Part shown: piece after piece, positions 25,034 through 33,769 of the stretch
How the letters are laid out: each line of letters opens with the position of its first letter
Position numbering within the stretch: the first letter of the stretch is position 1
Assembly (NCBI RefSeq): GCF_014779795.1
Contig: NZ_JACXZS010000010.1
Coordinates: forward strand, 124,001-188,000
Length of the DNA stretch: 64,000 bases
Direction of reading: 5' to 3'
Origin: Microbacterium helvum
GTDB taxonomy: Bacteria > Actinomycetota > Actinomycetes > Actinomycetales > Microbacteriaceae
Made by a program: the position numbers and the translations under genes
Notes under the pieces: generated by a model
The model's input: the letters and a program-made list of their open reading frames with translations, nothing else
What the model was told of the DNA's origin: nothing
The model's database searches: none

Positions 25034-25903
25034 ATGGACGACATGAATCAGAACGAAGAGAGCACCGACATCCCCCGCGCCGAGCGTCCGCTCGGCTACT
25101 GGCTGCGCACCGTCGACGGGCTCATCACGCGGGCGTTCGCCGAGGCGCTGGACGCCGAAGGCGTCTCTCGCCGCGACTGGATGCTGCTGAACGTGCTGTC
25201 GGGCGACGTCGATGCCCCCGGCCTCGCCGAGCGCCTCGCCCGCAAGGGCAAGCGCCTGCGGTCGGTCGAAGACCGCGGCTGGGTCACCCAGCAGGGCGAC
25301 GGCACCTGGACGCTCACCGACCTCGGCCGCGCCGAGAAGGAGCGCATCGGCACGATCGTCGACAGCATCCGCTCTCGCGTGGCCGACGCGATCGGCGACG
25401 ACTCCTACACGCAGCTCACCGCCTCGCTCGAGGCGATCGCCCGCGAACTGGGCTGGGACGAGACCACGGCCGCCGAGCGCGGCTTCGGACGACCCGGCTT
25501 CGGCGGCCCCGGCTTCGGACGCCCGCCGTTCGGCGCGCCGGGCTTCGGCCCGGACTTCGCCCCCGGCGTCGGCCAGAAGTTCGGCGCGGGCTTCGACCCC
25601 GCGCTGCGCTACGGCTTCGGCCCGAACCGGCACCGCGGCTTCGGTCCGGGTCGCCCCGGGCGGCCCGCCGATCGCGACGACGAGCCGCTCCGCGGCCGCG
25701 GCCACGGCCACGGCCACAGCCACAGCCACGACCGAGCCGACGACGAGGGCCACGACCACCCGCACGCGGGGCATGGTCACCACGACCACCCGCATCACCG
25801 CGGCGACCACGGTCACCACGGCGGCGGTCGTCGTGCGCAGGAGGCGTACGAGCGCGGCTTCGACGCCGGCTTCGCCCGGGGTCGCGAGTCGCGCGACGCC
25901 TGA
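25034..25903 (+). CDS. MarR-like wHTH protein with Gly-Phe repeats and His-rich tail
   Basis: A 289-residue protein whose ATG follows GAAAGGA. The N-terminal ~140 residues form a MarR-like winged helix: GYWLRTVDGLITRAFAEALD, SRRDWMLLNVLSGD, then VEDRGWVTQQGDGTWTLTDL. Residues about 155-215 are repeated GFG-R/G-P units (FGRPGFGGPGFGRPPFGAPG). Residues about 222-275 are a His/Asp run (GHGHGHSHSHDRADDEGHDH). The tail ends in a short helix EAYERGFDAGFARGRES. The His cluster could sense or buffer Ni, Zn or Co; this is inference. Position suggests control of itself and the divergent partner. Confidence 0.8.
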   Translation: MDDMNQNEESTDIPRAERPLGYWLRTVDGLITRAFAEALDAEGVSRRDWMLLNVLSGDVDAPGLAERLARKGKRLRSVEDRGWVTQQGDGTWTLTDLGRAEKERIGTIVDSIRSRVADAIGDDSYTQLTASLEAIARELGWDETTAAERGFGRPGFGGPGFGRPPFGAPGFGPDFAPGVGQKFGAGFDPALRYGFGPNRHRGFGPGRPGRPADRDDEPLRGRGHGHGHSHSHDRADDEGHDHPHAGHGHHDHPHHRGDHGHHGGGRRAQEAYERGFDAGFARGRESRDA

Positions 25904-25927
25904 GCCCCGGCATCCGTCCGCCGTCGC

Positions 25928-26065
25928 TGCTCTGCAGTCACCTTCCGCGGGTGCGGGCCCGGCAGGATTCGCGAAAAGTGACTGCGGAGCCGTTCCGGCC
26001 GACTGCTCCGCAGTCACTTCTTCCGGCCGAGACTCCCGCGAGCCACGGAATGTGACTGCGGAGCA
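25928..26065. repeat. Four alternating copies of a 13-14 bp motif
   Basis: The motif GTGACTGCGGAGCA occurs forward at 25978-25990 (13 of 14 bases) and 26052-26065, and reversed at 25928-25941 (one mismatch) and 26004-26017. The alternation lets neighbouring copies pair as hairpins, for example 25978-26017. The array fills the space between the His-rich regulator gene and the sirohydrochlorin chelatase gene. It may be a REP-like element or a terminator cluster. Confidence 0.7.
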
Positions 26066-26136
26066 TCGTGGGACGGATGAGTGGATGCCGCACCCGGCGT
26101 CACGCGCGCGACACATGCGCCGGGCATGATGGGGGC

Positions 26137-26829
26137 GTGACCCGACCCGCGCTGCTCGCGATCTCGCACGGCACGTCCTCGCCCGCCGGGCAGGCCGCCG
26201 TGGCCTCTCTCGTGGACGCCGTCGCCGCCCGCCTGCCTTATACGCTCGTGCGGCTCGGGCACGTGGACGTCCAGCAGCCGGATGTGGCGGCATCCCTCGA
26301 CGCGATCCCGCAGGGCACGCCCGTCGTGATCGTTCCCTTGCTGCTCTCGGCCGGCTATCACGTGCGGGTGGACCTCATCAACCAGTCCGCGGGGCGCGGC
26401 GACGTCACGATCGCCCCGGCGTTGGGACCCGACGACCGGCTCGTCGACGCCCTCATCGCGCGACTGACGCCCCTCGCCCCCGCCCCCGAGGACGCGCTCG
26501 TGCTGGCCGTCGCCGGTTCGAGCGACGACCGCGCGAACGAGGACTGCCGCGTCACCGCCCGGATGCTGGGCGAACGGCTCGGCCGAGAGGTCGCCGTCGG
26601 ATTCCTCGCCGCGGCCGACCCGCGGCTCGATGTCGCGGTGACCGCGGGCGGCGACCGCGTGGTCGTCGCGGACTATCTGCTGGCGCCCGGGTACTTCCAC
26701 GACCTCGCCGTGACGCTGTCCGGCTCGGCCCCCGTCGCACCCCCGCTGCTCGGGAGCGATGAGCCGCCGGCATCCCTCGTCGACCTTGTCGTGGATCGCT
26801 ACAAGGGTGCCGCCGGTTTGTCGGACTGA
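26137..26829 (+). CDS. Sirohydrochlorin chelatase-like protein (CbiX/SirB family)
   Basis: A 230-residue protein from a GTG. The start ALLAISHGTSSPAGQAAV is the CbiX N-terminal signature, with the metal-binding His of SHGT. A second half repeats the fold (LVLAVAGSSDDRANEDCRVT; ADYLLAPGYFHDLAV with another His). VIVPLLLSAGYHVRVDLI holds the second conserved His of the first half. It would insert Fe(II) into sirohydrochlorin to give siroheme for SirA, which begins 158 bp downstream. The iron assignment is from context; Co or Ni chelatases share the fold. Confidence 0.88.
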   Translation: MTRPALLAISHGTSSPAGQAAVASLVDAVAARLPYTLVRLGHVDVQQPDVAASLDAIPQGTPVVIVPLLLSAGYHVRVDLINQSAGRGDVTIAPALGPDDRLVDALIARLTPLAPAPEDALVLAVAGSSDDRANEDCRVTARMLGERLGREVAVGFLAAADPRLDVAVTAGGDRVVVADYLLAPGYFHDLAVTLSGSAPVAPPLLGSDEPPASLVDLVVDRYKGAAGLSD

Positions 26830-26936
26830 GTCCACAAAGGCGGCGCACTGCAACTGTGTGACGCCCGATTACGTCGGTTAACGCCGCTTGACGTCCAGGT
26901 AGGTCGACGGGCGGACCGCTTCTAGCCTCACGGAAT

Positions 26937-26983
26937 GGGCTCGGTAGAGTCCGCCCGGGGCGCCCCGGGTTCCAGCCCGGAGG
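26937..26983 (+). promoter_or_regulatory. Nested hairpin in the sirA leader, next to the ribosome site
   Basis: GGGCT (26937-26941) and AGCCC (26974-26978) can close a structure around the perfect 16 bp palindrome CCCGGGGCGCCCCGGG (26954-26969). The Shine-Dalgarno GGAGG (26979-26983) follows at once, so the fold could affect translation of sirA and the overlapping genes behind it. I do not recognise a known riboswitch class. Confidence 0.45.
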
Positions 26984-26987
26984 CACC

Positions 26988-28718
26988 GTGACCATCAGCG
27001 AGACCGAACCGCACAGCGCGGAGCGCCCGCGCGCCGCCGTGCGGCCGCCGCGGCCGTCGTCCAAGCCCAACGGGCAGTGGAAGATCGACGGCAAGACCCC
27101 CCTCAACGGCAACGAGGAGTGGAAGCAGGTCGACGACGGCCTGAGCGTGCGCGAGCGCATCGAGAACATCTACTCCGTCGGCGGCTTCCAGAGCATCGAC
27201 CCGACCGACCTGCACGGCCGCTTCCGCGTGTGGGGACTGTACACGCAGCGCAAGCCCGGCATCGACGGCGGACGCACCGCCACTCTCACGCCCGAAGAGC
27301 TCGAGGACGAGTACTTCATGTTCCGCGTCCGCATCGACGGCGGACAGCTGACCACCGAGCAGCTTCGCGTCATCGGCGGCATCTCGACCGACTTCGCACG
27401 CGGCACCGCCGACATCACCGACCGGCAGAACATCCAGCTGCACTGGATCCGCGTCGAGGACGTGCCCGAGATCTGGCGCCGCCTCGAGGCCGTGGGCCTG
27501 CGCACCACCGAGGCGTGCGGCGACGTGCCGCGCGTCATCCTGGGCTCCCCCGTCGCCGGCATCTCGGCCGACGAGCTCATCGACCCGACGCCGCAGATCG
27601 AGGCGATCTCGCGGCGCTTCATCGGCGACCCGACGCTCTCGAACCTGCCGCGCAAGTTCAAGACCGCCATCACCGGTCACCCCAGCCAGGACGTCGTGCA
27701 CGAGATCAACGACGTCGCCTTCGTCGCCGTCGAGCACCCCGAGCTGGGTGTCGGATACGACCTGTGGGTCGGCGGCGCGCTGTCGACCACCCCGCGCCTC
27801 GGCGAGCGCCTGGGAGCGTTCGTCCGTCCGGACCAGGTGGTGGATGCCTGGCACGGCGTGACCCAGATCTTCCGGGACTACGGCTACCGGCGGCTGCGCA
27901 ACAAGGCGCGCCTGAAGTTCCTGCTGGCCGAGTGGGGCACCGAGAAGTTCCGCCAGGTGCTGCAGGACGAGTACCTCGGGTACGAGCTCGCGGACGGCCC
28001 CGCCGCGCGGAAGCCCGCGACGCCCGGCGACCACGTCGGCGTGCACAAGCAGAAGGACGGCCGCTTCTACGTGGGCGTCACCCCGATCGTCGGCCGGGTG
28101 AGCGGCGAGACGCTGACGAAGCTCGCCGACATCGCCGAGGCGCACGGCTCCGCGCGCCTGCGCACCACGCCGCACCAGAAGATCGTCATCCTCGACGTGC
28201 CCGAAGAGCACGTGGAGCCCCTCATCGCCGAGCTCGACGAGCTGGGCCTGCAGGCCCGCCCGAGCCTCATCCGCCGCGGCACCATCGCGTGCACCGGCAT
28301 CGAGTTCTGCAAGCTCGCGATCGTCGAGACCAAGGTCAACGCGACGGCCGCGGTGCTCGATCTCGAAGAGCGCCTCAAGGGCTTCGAGCTGCCGCATCCG
28401 ATCTCGCTCCACGTCAACGGCTGCCCCAACTCGTGCGCGCGCATCCAGACCGCCGACATCGGCCTCAAGGGCCAGCTCGTCACGATCGACGGCGAGCAGG
28501 TCCCCGGCTACCAGGTGCACCTGGGCGGCGGTCTCGCCTCGCAGGACCGCGACGAGCCCGGCCTCGGCCGCACCGTCCGCGGCCTGAAGGTGGCCGCCGA
28601 CGGCATCGCGGACTACGTCGAGCGCGTCGTCACCCGCTTCCTCGCGGACCGGGACACGGCGGCGGATGAGACCTTCGCCCAGTGGGCCCACCGTGCCGAA
28701 GAGGAGGCGCTGCAGTGA
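26988..28718 (+). CDS. sirA: Ferredoxin-dependent sulfite reductase (SirA/NirA family)
   Basis: A 576-residue siroheme/[4Fe-4S] enzyme from a GTG behind GGAGG. The two half-domains are visible (TADITDRQNIQLHWIRVEDV; SARLRTTPHQKIVILDVPEE). Cluster ligands are C435 and C441 in ACTGIEFCK and C479 and C483 in NGCPNSCAR. It reduces sulfite to sulfide with six electrons from ferredoxin. Surrounding cysHDN, cobA, fprA and fdxA favour sulfite over nitrite as substrate. It is translationally coupled to cysH (GTGA). Confidence 0.95.
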   Translation: MTISETEPHSAERPRAAVRPPRPSSKPNGQWKIDGKTPLNGNEEWKQVDDGLSVRERIENIYSVGGFQSIDPTDLHGRFRVWGLYTQRKPGIDGGRTATLTPEELEDEYFMFRVRIDGGQLTTEQLRVIGGISTDFARGTADITDRQNIQLHWIRVEDVPEIWRRLEAVGLRTTEACGDVPRVILGSPVAGISADELIDPTPQIEAISRRFIGDPTLSNLPRKFKTAITGHPSQDVVHEINDVAFVAVEHPELGVGYDLWVGGALSTTPRLGERLGAFVRPDQVVDAWHGVTQIFRDYGYRRLRNKARLKFLLAEWGTEKFRQVLQDEYLGYELADGPAARKPATPGDHVGVHKQKDGRFYVGVTPIVGRVSGETLTKLADIAEAHGSARLRTTPHQKIVILDVPEEHVEPLIAELDELGLQARPSLIRRGTIACTGIEFCKLAIVETKVNATAAVLDLEERLKGFELPHPISLHVNGCPNSCARIQTADIGLKGQLVTIDGEQVPGYQVHLGGGLASQDRDEPGLGRTVRGLKVAADGIADYVERVVTRFLADRDTAADETFAQWAHRAEEEALQ

Positions 28719-29458
28719 CCGTCAGCCTCGCGCCCCGCATCACGACCAAGCGCACGCCCGAAGAGCTCAAGGCCCTCGCCGAGCAGGGCAACCTCGAGCT
28801 CGGCAGCCTGACCGACCACGAGGCGTCGGCCGCCGAGGTCGTCGCGTGGGTCGCACGGAACTTCTCGGTGGATGCCGCGGCCGTCGCCTGCTCGATGGCC
28901 GACGCCGCGCTGCCGCACGTCGTGGCCGAGCAGCTGCCGGGCGTCGACGTGCTGTTCCTCGACACCGGGTACCACTTCACCGAGACGTACGCGACGCGCG
29001 ACGAGGTGCAGCGGGCTCTCGACGTCCGGATCGTCGACATCACGCCCGATCAGACCGTCGCCGAGCAGGACGCCGAGTTCGGCGCGAAGCTGTTCGAGCG
29101 CGATCCGGGCCTGTGCTGCGCACGCCGCAAGGTGGCGCCGCTGCAGGACGCGCTCGGCGGTTACGAGGTGTGGTTCACCGGCGTGCGCCGCGACGAGGCG
29201 CCCACCCGCACGAACACGCCGCTGGTGACCTGGGACGAGCGCAACGGACTGGTCAAGGTCAACCCGGTCGCCGCGTGGAGCTTCGACGACGTGCTGGAGT
29301 ACGCCGCCGCGCACAAGGCGCCCGTCAACCTGCTCGTCGGGTTCGGCTACCCCTCGATCGGCTGCGAGCCGTGCACCAAGCCGGTCGCCCCCGGTGAAGA
29401 CCCCCGATCCGGTCGCTGGGCCGGATCCTCGAAGACGGAATGCGGGCTGCACGTATGA
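28715..29458 (+). CDS. cysH: Adenylylsulfate (APS) reductase
   Basis: A 247-residue reductase. The nucleotide-binding region includes CSMADAALPHVVAEQLPG and FLDTGYHFTET. C134-C135 (GLCCARRK) and C217/C220 (IGCEPC) are the [4Fe-4S] ligands that mark the APS-using, assimilatory type; the catalytic cysteine is C243 in the C-terminal ECGLHV. The absence of an APS kinase domain or gene nearby agrees with direct reduction of APS. It forms sulfite for SirA. Both ends overlap neighbours by 4 bp. Confidence 0.96.
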   Translation: MTVSLAPRITTKRTPEELKALAEQGNLELGSLTDHEASAAEVVAWVARNFSVDAAAVACSMADAALPHVVAEQLPGVDVLFLDTGYHFTETYATRDEVQRALDVRIVDITPDQTVAEQDAEFGAKLFERDPGLCCARRKVAPLQDALGGYEVWFTGVRRDEAPTRTNTPLVTWDERNGLVKVNPVAAWSFDDVLEYAAAHKAPVNLLVGFGYPSIGCEPCTKPVAPGEDPRSGRWAGSSKTECGLHV

Positions 29459-30393
29459 CTCTCTCGACCACCGCCCCCGCGACGGTCCCTGAGCTTGTCG
29501 AAGGGCTGTCGACGCTCGACCTGCTCGAGGCCGAGGCGATCCACGTCATCCGCGAGGTCGTCGCCGAGTTCGAGCGGCCCGTGCTGCTGTTCTCGGGCGG
29601 CAAGGACTCCGTCGTGGTGCTGCACCTCGCGACCAAGGCGTTCGCTCCGGGCCGGGTCCCCTTCCCGGTGCTGCACGTCGACACCGGCCACAACTTCCCC
29701 GAGGTGCTGGCCTTCCGCGACGAGACCGTCGAGCGCCTCGGCATCCGCCTCGAGGTCGCCCGCGTGCAGGACTACATCGACGACGGCCGCCTGCAGGAGC
29801 GCGCCGACGGCACCCGCAACCCGCTGCAGACCGTGCCGCTGCTCGACGCCATCGCCGCAGGTCGCCACGACGCCGTGTTCGGCGGCGCCCGTCGCGACGA
29901 GGACAAGGCCCGTGCCAAGGAGCGCATCATCTCGCTGCGCGACGAGTTCGGCCAGTGGGATCCGCGCAACCAGCGCCCCGAGCTGTGGAGCCTGTACAAC
30001 GGCCGCCACACCCCGGGTCAGCACGTGCGCGCGTTCCCGATCTCGAACTGGACCGAGCTGGACGTGTGGCGCTACATCGAGCGCGAGGGCATCGCGCTGC
30101 CGCCCCTGTACTTCGCCCATGAGCGCGAGGTCTACGAGCGCGACGGGATGTGGCGCCCGGTCGGCCCGTTCTCGCCGCCGCGCGAGGACGAGACCGTCCA
30201 GCTGCGTACCGTGCGCTACCGCACGGTCGGCGACATGAGCTGCACGGGAGCGGTGGAATCGGATGCCGCCGACCTGGCCGCGATCGTCGCCGAGGTCGCC
30301 GTCTCCACCCTCACCGAGCGCGGCGCAACCCGCGCCGACGACCGCCTCAGCGAGGCGGCCATGGAGGACCGCAAGAAGGACGGGTACTTCTGA
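29455..30393 (+). CDS. cysD: Sulfate adenylyltransferase subunit 2
   Basis: A 312-residue protein of the ATP-pyrophosphatase fold. The PP-loop is SGGKDS at about 47-52; LHVDTGHNFPEVLAFRD and RRDEDKARAKERIIS are CysD signatures, as is the C-terminal RKKDGYF. With CysN it makes APS from ATP and sulfate. Codons 11-19 (VPELVEGLS) are encoded by a dispersed repeat element that has become part of the N-terminus (29486-29506); this segment precedes the conserved LDLLEAEAIHVIREV start. The ATG overlaps the cysH stop. Confidence 0.96.
   Translation: MTLSTTAPATVPELVEGLSTLDLLEAEAIHVIREVVAEFERPVLLFSGGKDSVVVLHLATKAFAPGRVPFPVLHVDTGHNFPEVLAFRDETVERLGIRLEVARVQDYIDDGRLQERADGTRNPLQTVPLLDAIAAGRHDAVFGGARRDEDKARAKERIISLRDEFGQWDPRNQRPELWSLYNGRHTPGQHVRAFPISNWTELDVWRYIEREGIALPPLYFAHEREVYERDGMWRPVGPFSPPREDETVQLRTVRYRTVGDMSCTGAVESDAADLAAIVAEVAVSTLTERGATRADDRLSEAAMEDRKKDGYF
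29486..29506 (+). repeat. Dispersed repeat arm inside the 5' end of cysD
   Basis: TCCCTGAGCTTGTCGAAGGG lies in frame at codons 11-17 of cysD. This motif family is abundant between actinobacterial genes, and a related arm, CTTCGACGGGCTCGGGG, occurs at 62221. Here it is one arm only and keeps the reading frame open. Confidence 0.65.
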
Positions 30394-31724
30394 TGACCGC
30401 GACCACCCTGGCTCCGGCCGACACGCTGACCGCGACCCCCACGCTCTTCCGCTTCGCGACGGCGGGATCGGTCGACGACGGCAAGTCGACGCTCGTCGGC
30501 CGTCTGCTGCACGACTCGAAGGCGATCCTCGCCGATCAGCTCGAGCAGGTCGCCCGCACCTCGGCCGACCGCGGCTTCGCCCACGGCGCGTTCGACTTCG
30601 CGCTGCTGACCGACGGCCTGCGCGCCGAACGCGAGCAGGGCATCACGATCGACGTCGCGTACCGCTACTTCTCGACCGGGGCGCGGTCGTTCATCCTCGC
30701 CGACTGCCCGGGACACGTGCAGTACACGCGCAACATGGTCACCGGCGCGACGACGGCCGACGCCGTCGTCGTGCTCGTCGACGGCCGCAAGGGCGTGCTC
30801 GAGCAGACCAAGCGGCACCTCGCGGTCGTGGCGCTGCTGCGCGTGCCGCACGTCATCGTCGCGGTCAACAAGATCGACCTCATCGGGTTCTCGGCCGAGG
30901 CCTTCGCCGACGTCGCGGCGCAGGCAGAAGCCGTCGCGACCGAGCTGGGCATCGACGGACTGCATGTGCTGCCCGTGTCGGCGCTGGAGGGCGACAACAT
31001 CGTCGAGCGCTCCGAGCGCACGCCCTGGTACGACGGTCCGGCGCTGCTCGAGCTGCTCGAGACCCTGCCGGCGACCGACGAGATCGAGCAGGAGCTCGAG
31101 CCGCTGCGCCTGCCGGTGCAGCTGGTGCTGCGTCCGCAGGGCGGCCTCGCACCCGACGTGACCCCGGACGAGGCGGAGCGTCTTCGCGACTACCGTGCCG
31201 TCGCCGGCCGCATCTCCAGCGGCGTCGTGCGCGTCGGCGACCGGGTCGAGATCTTCCCGGCGGGCACGGCGGCGACGGTGAGCGGCATCCGCTCGGCGGG
31301 CGTCGAGGTCGCCGCGGCCACTGCGCCGCAGTCCGTGTCGCTGGAGTTCGACGCCGACATCGACGCCGCGCGCGGCGCGCTCGTCGTCGCGGCGGGCACG
31401 CTCCCCGCCGCGCAGCGCGAGGTCGACGCCGAGCTGTTCCAGCTCGACGCGCGGGCGCTCACCCCCGGCATCCGCGTCCTCGTCAAGCACGGCACCGCGA
31501 CGGTCCAGGCGATCGTCGCGCAGATCGAGTCGCGCTACGACCTCGACGCGCTCACGCACGAGCCCGCGCAGACCCTGCAGACCAACGACATCGGCCGGGT
31601 GCGGCTGCGCCTGGCGGCCGACCTGCCGCTGGAGCCGTACCGCGCCAGCCGCCACGGGGGCTCTTTCCTCGTGATCCATCCGTCCGACGGCGCGACGCTC
31701 GCCGCCGGCATCGTGCGCGACTGA
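30393..31724 (+). CDS. cysN: Sulfate adenylyltransferase subunit 1 (GTPase)
   Basis: A 443-residue GTPase. G1 is GSVDDGKST (about 25-33), switch residues GITIDVAYRYF, G3 DCPGHVQYTRNM, G4 NKIDLIG and G5 around PVSALEGDN. Two beta-barrel domains follow (about 250-440). GTP hydrolysis drives APS formation by CysD. There is no C-terminal APS kinase domain, unlike the fused CysNC of many actinobacteria, in keeping with the APS reductase here. The start overlaps the cysD stop by 1 bp. The C-terminus is GIVRD at 31724. Confidence 0.95.
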   Translation: MTATTLAPADTLTATPTLFRFATAGSVDDGKSTLVGRLLHDSKAILADQLEQVARTSADRGFAHGAFDFALLTDGLRAEREQGITIDVAYRYFSTGARSFILADCPGHVQYTRNMVTGATTADAVVVLVDGRKGVLEQTKRHLAVVALLRVPHVIVAVNKIDLIGFSAEAFADVAAQAEAVATELGIDGLHVLPVSALEGDNIVERSERTPWYDGPALLELLETLPATDEIEQELEPLRLPVQLVLRPQGGLAPDVTPDEAERLRDYRAVAGRISSGVVRVGDRVEIFPAGTAATVSGIRSAGVEVAAATAPQSVSLEFDADIDAARGALVVAAGTLPAAQREVDAELFQLDARALTPGIRVLVKHGTATVQAIVAQIESRYDLDALTHEPAQTLQTNDIGRVRLRLAADLPLEPYRASRHGGSFLVIHPSDGATLAAGIVRD

Positions 31725-31780
31725 CCGGTCGCGCGCATCCCACACCCATTGAGCACCACCCGACCTAAGGAGGCGACACC

Positions 31781-32863
31781 GTGAACAAGATCATCCGCAC
31801 CACGACAGCACTCACAACCCTGGGACTCGTAGCGGCCATGATGGCCGGCTGCGCCTCCGCGACCGCGGACGAGAAGCCCGCGGCCACGTCCGACGGTCCG
31901 TCGGTCAGCGAGATCCGCCTCGGCTACTTCGCCAACGTCACGCATGCCCCGGCGCTCGTGGGCCTCGAAGAGGGGCTGTTCGCCGACGCGCTCGGCGACG
32001 ACGTGACCATCACGACGCAGGTCTTCAACGCCGGCCCCGCCGCGATCGAGGCGCTGTCGGCCGGCGCGATCGACGCGACGTACATCGGACCCAACCCGTC
32101 GATCAACACGTTCATCCAGTCCGGCGGCGAGTCCGCGCGGATCGTGGCGGGCGCGGCGATCGGCGGCGCGGCGCTCGTCGTGCGCGACGGCATCGACTCT
32201 TCCGACGACCTCAAGGGCACCACGCTCGCCTCGCCGCAGCTCGGCAACACGCAGGATGTGGCGCTGCGCAAGTGGCTCGGCGACGAGGGCTACAAGACCG
32301 ACACCTCGGGCGGCGGCGACGTGCACGTCACCCCCACCGAGAACGCGCAGACGCTGACGCTCTTCCAGCAGGGCCAGCTCGACGGCGCCTGGCTGCCCGA
32401 GCCCTGGGTCTCGCGGCTGATCGTCGACGCCGGCGCGCACGTGCTGCAGGACGAGGCCGATCTGTGGGATGACGGCGCCTTCCCGACGACCGTGCTGCTC
32501 GTGCGCAAGCAGTTCCTCGACGAGCACCCCGACGTGGTGGCCGAGCTGCTGAAGGGCCACGAGGCGGCAGTCACCTGGATCGCCGACAACCCCGACGAGG
32601 CCCCCGGCGTGATCAACGGCGCCATCGAGAAGGAGACCGGCAAGCCGCTCGACGACGCCGTGATCGAGCGTGCCCTGGAGCACGTGACCTTCTCGGTGGA
32701 CCCGGTCGCCGACACCTTCGAGACGCTGGTGCAGAACGGCGTGGACGCGGGCACGCAGAAGGAGGGCTCGATCGACGGCCTCTTCGACCTGCGCCTGCTC
32801 AACGAGCAGCTCAAGGCGGAGGGCGAAGACACCGTCTCGGCCGCCGGGCTGGGCGAGGACTGA
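31781..32863 (+). CDS. ssuA: ABC transporter substrate-binding lipoprotein, sulfonate/sulfate-ester type
   Basis: A 360-residue lipoprotein from a GTG behind AAGGAGG. Its signal is MNKIIRTTTALTTLGLVAAM with lipobox MAGC. The mature domain begins EIRLGYFANVTHAPALVGLE and includes GPNPSINTFI and WLPEPWVSRLIV, the NMT1/SsuA-like pattern. With the following ATPase and permease it would import alkanesulfonates, taurine or sulfate esters. Its place inside a sulfate-assimilation operon supports a sulfur ligand; the exact compound is unknown. Confidence 0.88.
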   Translation: MNKIIRTTTALTTLGLVAAMMAGCASATADEKPAATSDGPSVSEIRLGYFANVTHAPALVGLEEGLFADALGDDVTITTQVFNAGPAAIEALSAGAIDATYIGPNPSINTFIQSGGESARIVAGAAIGGAALVVRDGIDSSDDLKGTTLASPQLGNTQDVALRKWLGDEGYKTDTSGGGDVHVTPTENAQTLTLFQQGQLDGAWLPEPWVSRLIVDAGAHVLQDEADLWDDGAFPTTVLLVRKQFLDEHPDVVAELLKGHEAAVTWIADNPDEAPGVINGAIEKETGKPLDDAVIERALEHVTFSVDPVADTFETLVQNGVDAGTQKEGSIDGLFDLRLLNEQLKAEGEDTVSAAGLGED

Positions 32864-32866
32864 CGC

Positions 32867-33769
32867 ATGAGCACCGCGCCGAGCCCACGGGCAGCTTCCG
32901 CCACGGCTTCCGCCTCCGGGTCCGCTTCTGCGGCCCCGGAGGCCGGCGCGCCTGCACCGGGCGACACGCCCGTGAACCTGCTCGGCCCGAGCTTCGACGG
33001 CGTCGCGCCGGTCGCGGCGGCGGCTCCGGCATCCGCTCCCGCCGTCCGCATCGAGGGCGTGTCCAAGCGGTTCGGCAACGGCCCCGTCGTTCTCGACGAC
33101 GTGTCGCTCGACATCGCCCCCGGCGAATTCGTGTGCCTGCTGGGCGCCTCGGGATGCGGCAAGTCGACGCTGCTGAACCTCATCGCCGGGCTCGACAAGC
33201 CCACGGCAGGGCGCATCGAGACGCCCGCGGCCGGGTCGGCCGTCATGTTCCAGGAGTCGGCGCTCATGCCGTGGCTCACGGCGCGCCGCAACGTCGAGCT
33301 GGCGCTGCGGCTGCGTGGCGTCCCGCGTTCCGAGCGCGGCGAGAAGGCGCTGTCGCTGCTGGATGCCGTGAACCTGGCGGATGCCGCCGACAAGCGTCCG
33401 CACGAGCTCTCGGGCGGCATGCGCCAACGCGTCGCGCTGGCGCGCGCGCTCGCGCAGGACCGCCCGGTGCTGCTGATGGACGAGCCGTTCGCCGCGCTCG
33501 ATGCCATCACCCGTGATCTGCTGCACGAGGAGCTGGAGCGCGTGTGGCGCGCGACCGGTCGCACCATCGTGTTCGTCACCCACAATGTGCGCGAGGCCGC
33601 CCGCCTGGGGCAGCGCGTCGTGCTCATGGGCAGCCGCCCCGGACGCATCGTCCAGCAGTGGCAGATCGCCAAGACGACCGGCCGGCGCATCGAGTCGCCC
33701 GAGGTCGCCGCCCTGTCGGTCGAGATCACCGACCAGCTGCGCAAGGAGATCCGCCGCAATGCCGCGTGA
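32867..33769 (+). CDS. ssuB: ABC transporter ATP-binding protein, SsuB/TauB-like
   Basis: A 300-residue ATPase. The first ~60 residues are a low-complexity Ala/Ser/Pro leader absent from typical family members. Walker A GASGCGKST, the Q-loop MFQESALMPWLTARRNVEL, the signature LSGGMRQRVALARAL, Walker B VLLMDEPFAALDAITR and switch FVTHNVREAARLGQR are the SsuB/TauB/NrtD set. The start lies 3 bp after ssuA. It overlaps the permease gene by 11 bp. Confidence 0.92.
   Translation: MSTAPSPRAASATASASGSASAAPEAGAPAPGDTPVNLLGPSFDGVAPVAAAAPASAPAVRIEGVSKRFGNGPVVLDDVSLDIAPGEFVCLLGASGCGKSTLLNLIAGLDKPTAGRIETPAAGSAVMFQESALMPWLTARRNVELALRLRGVPRSERGEKALSLLDAVNLADAADKRPHELSGGMRQRVALARALAQDRPVLLMDEPFAALDAITRDLLHEELERVWRATGRTIVFVTHNVREAARLGQRVVLMGSRPGRIVQQWQIAKTTGRRIESPEVAALSVEITDQLRKEIRRNAA

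Noticed and set aside
25034..25903. Calling the His-rich tail a frameshift or antisense artefact
   Set aside because: The winged-helix part runs into the tail without interruption, and a short normal helix follows it before the stop, so it reads as one real protein.
26988..28718. Assimilatory nitrite reductase
   Set aside because: The family also reduces nitrite, but all linked genes are for sulfur metabolism and no nitrate reductase is present.
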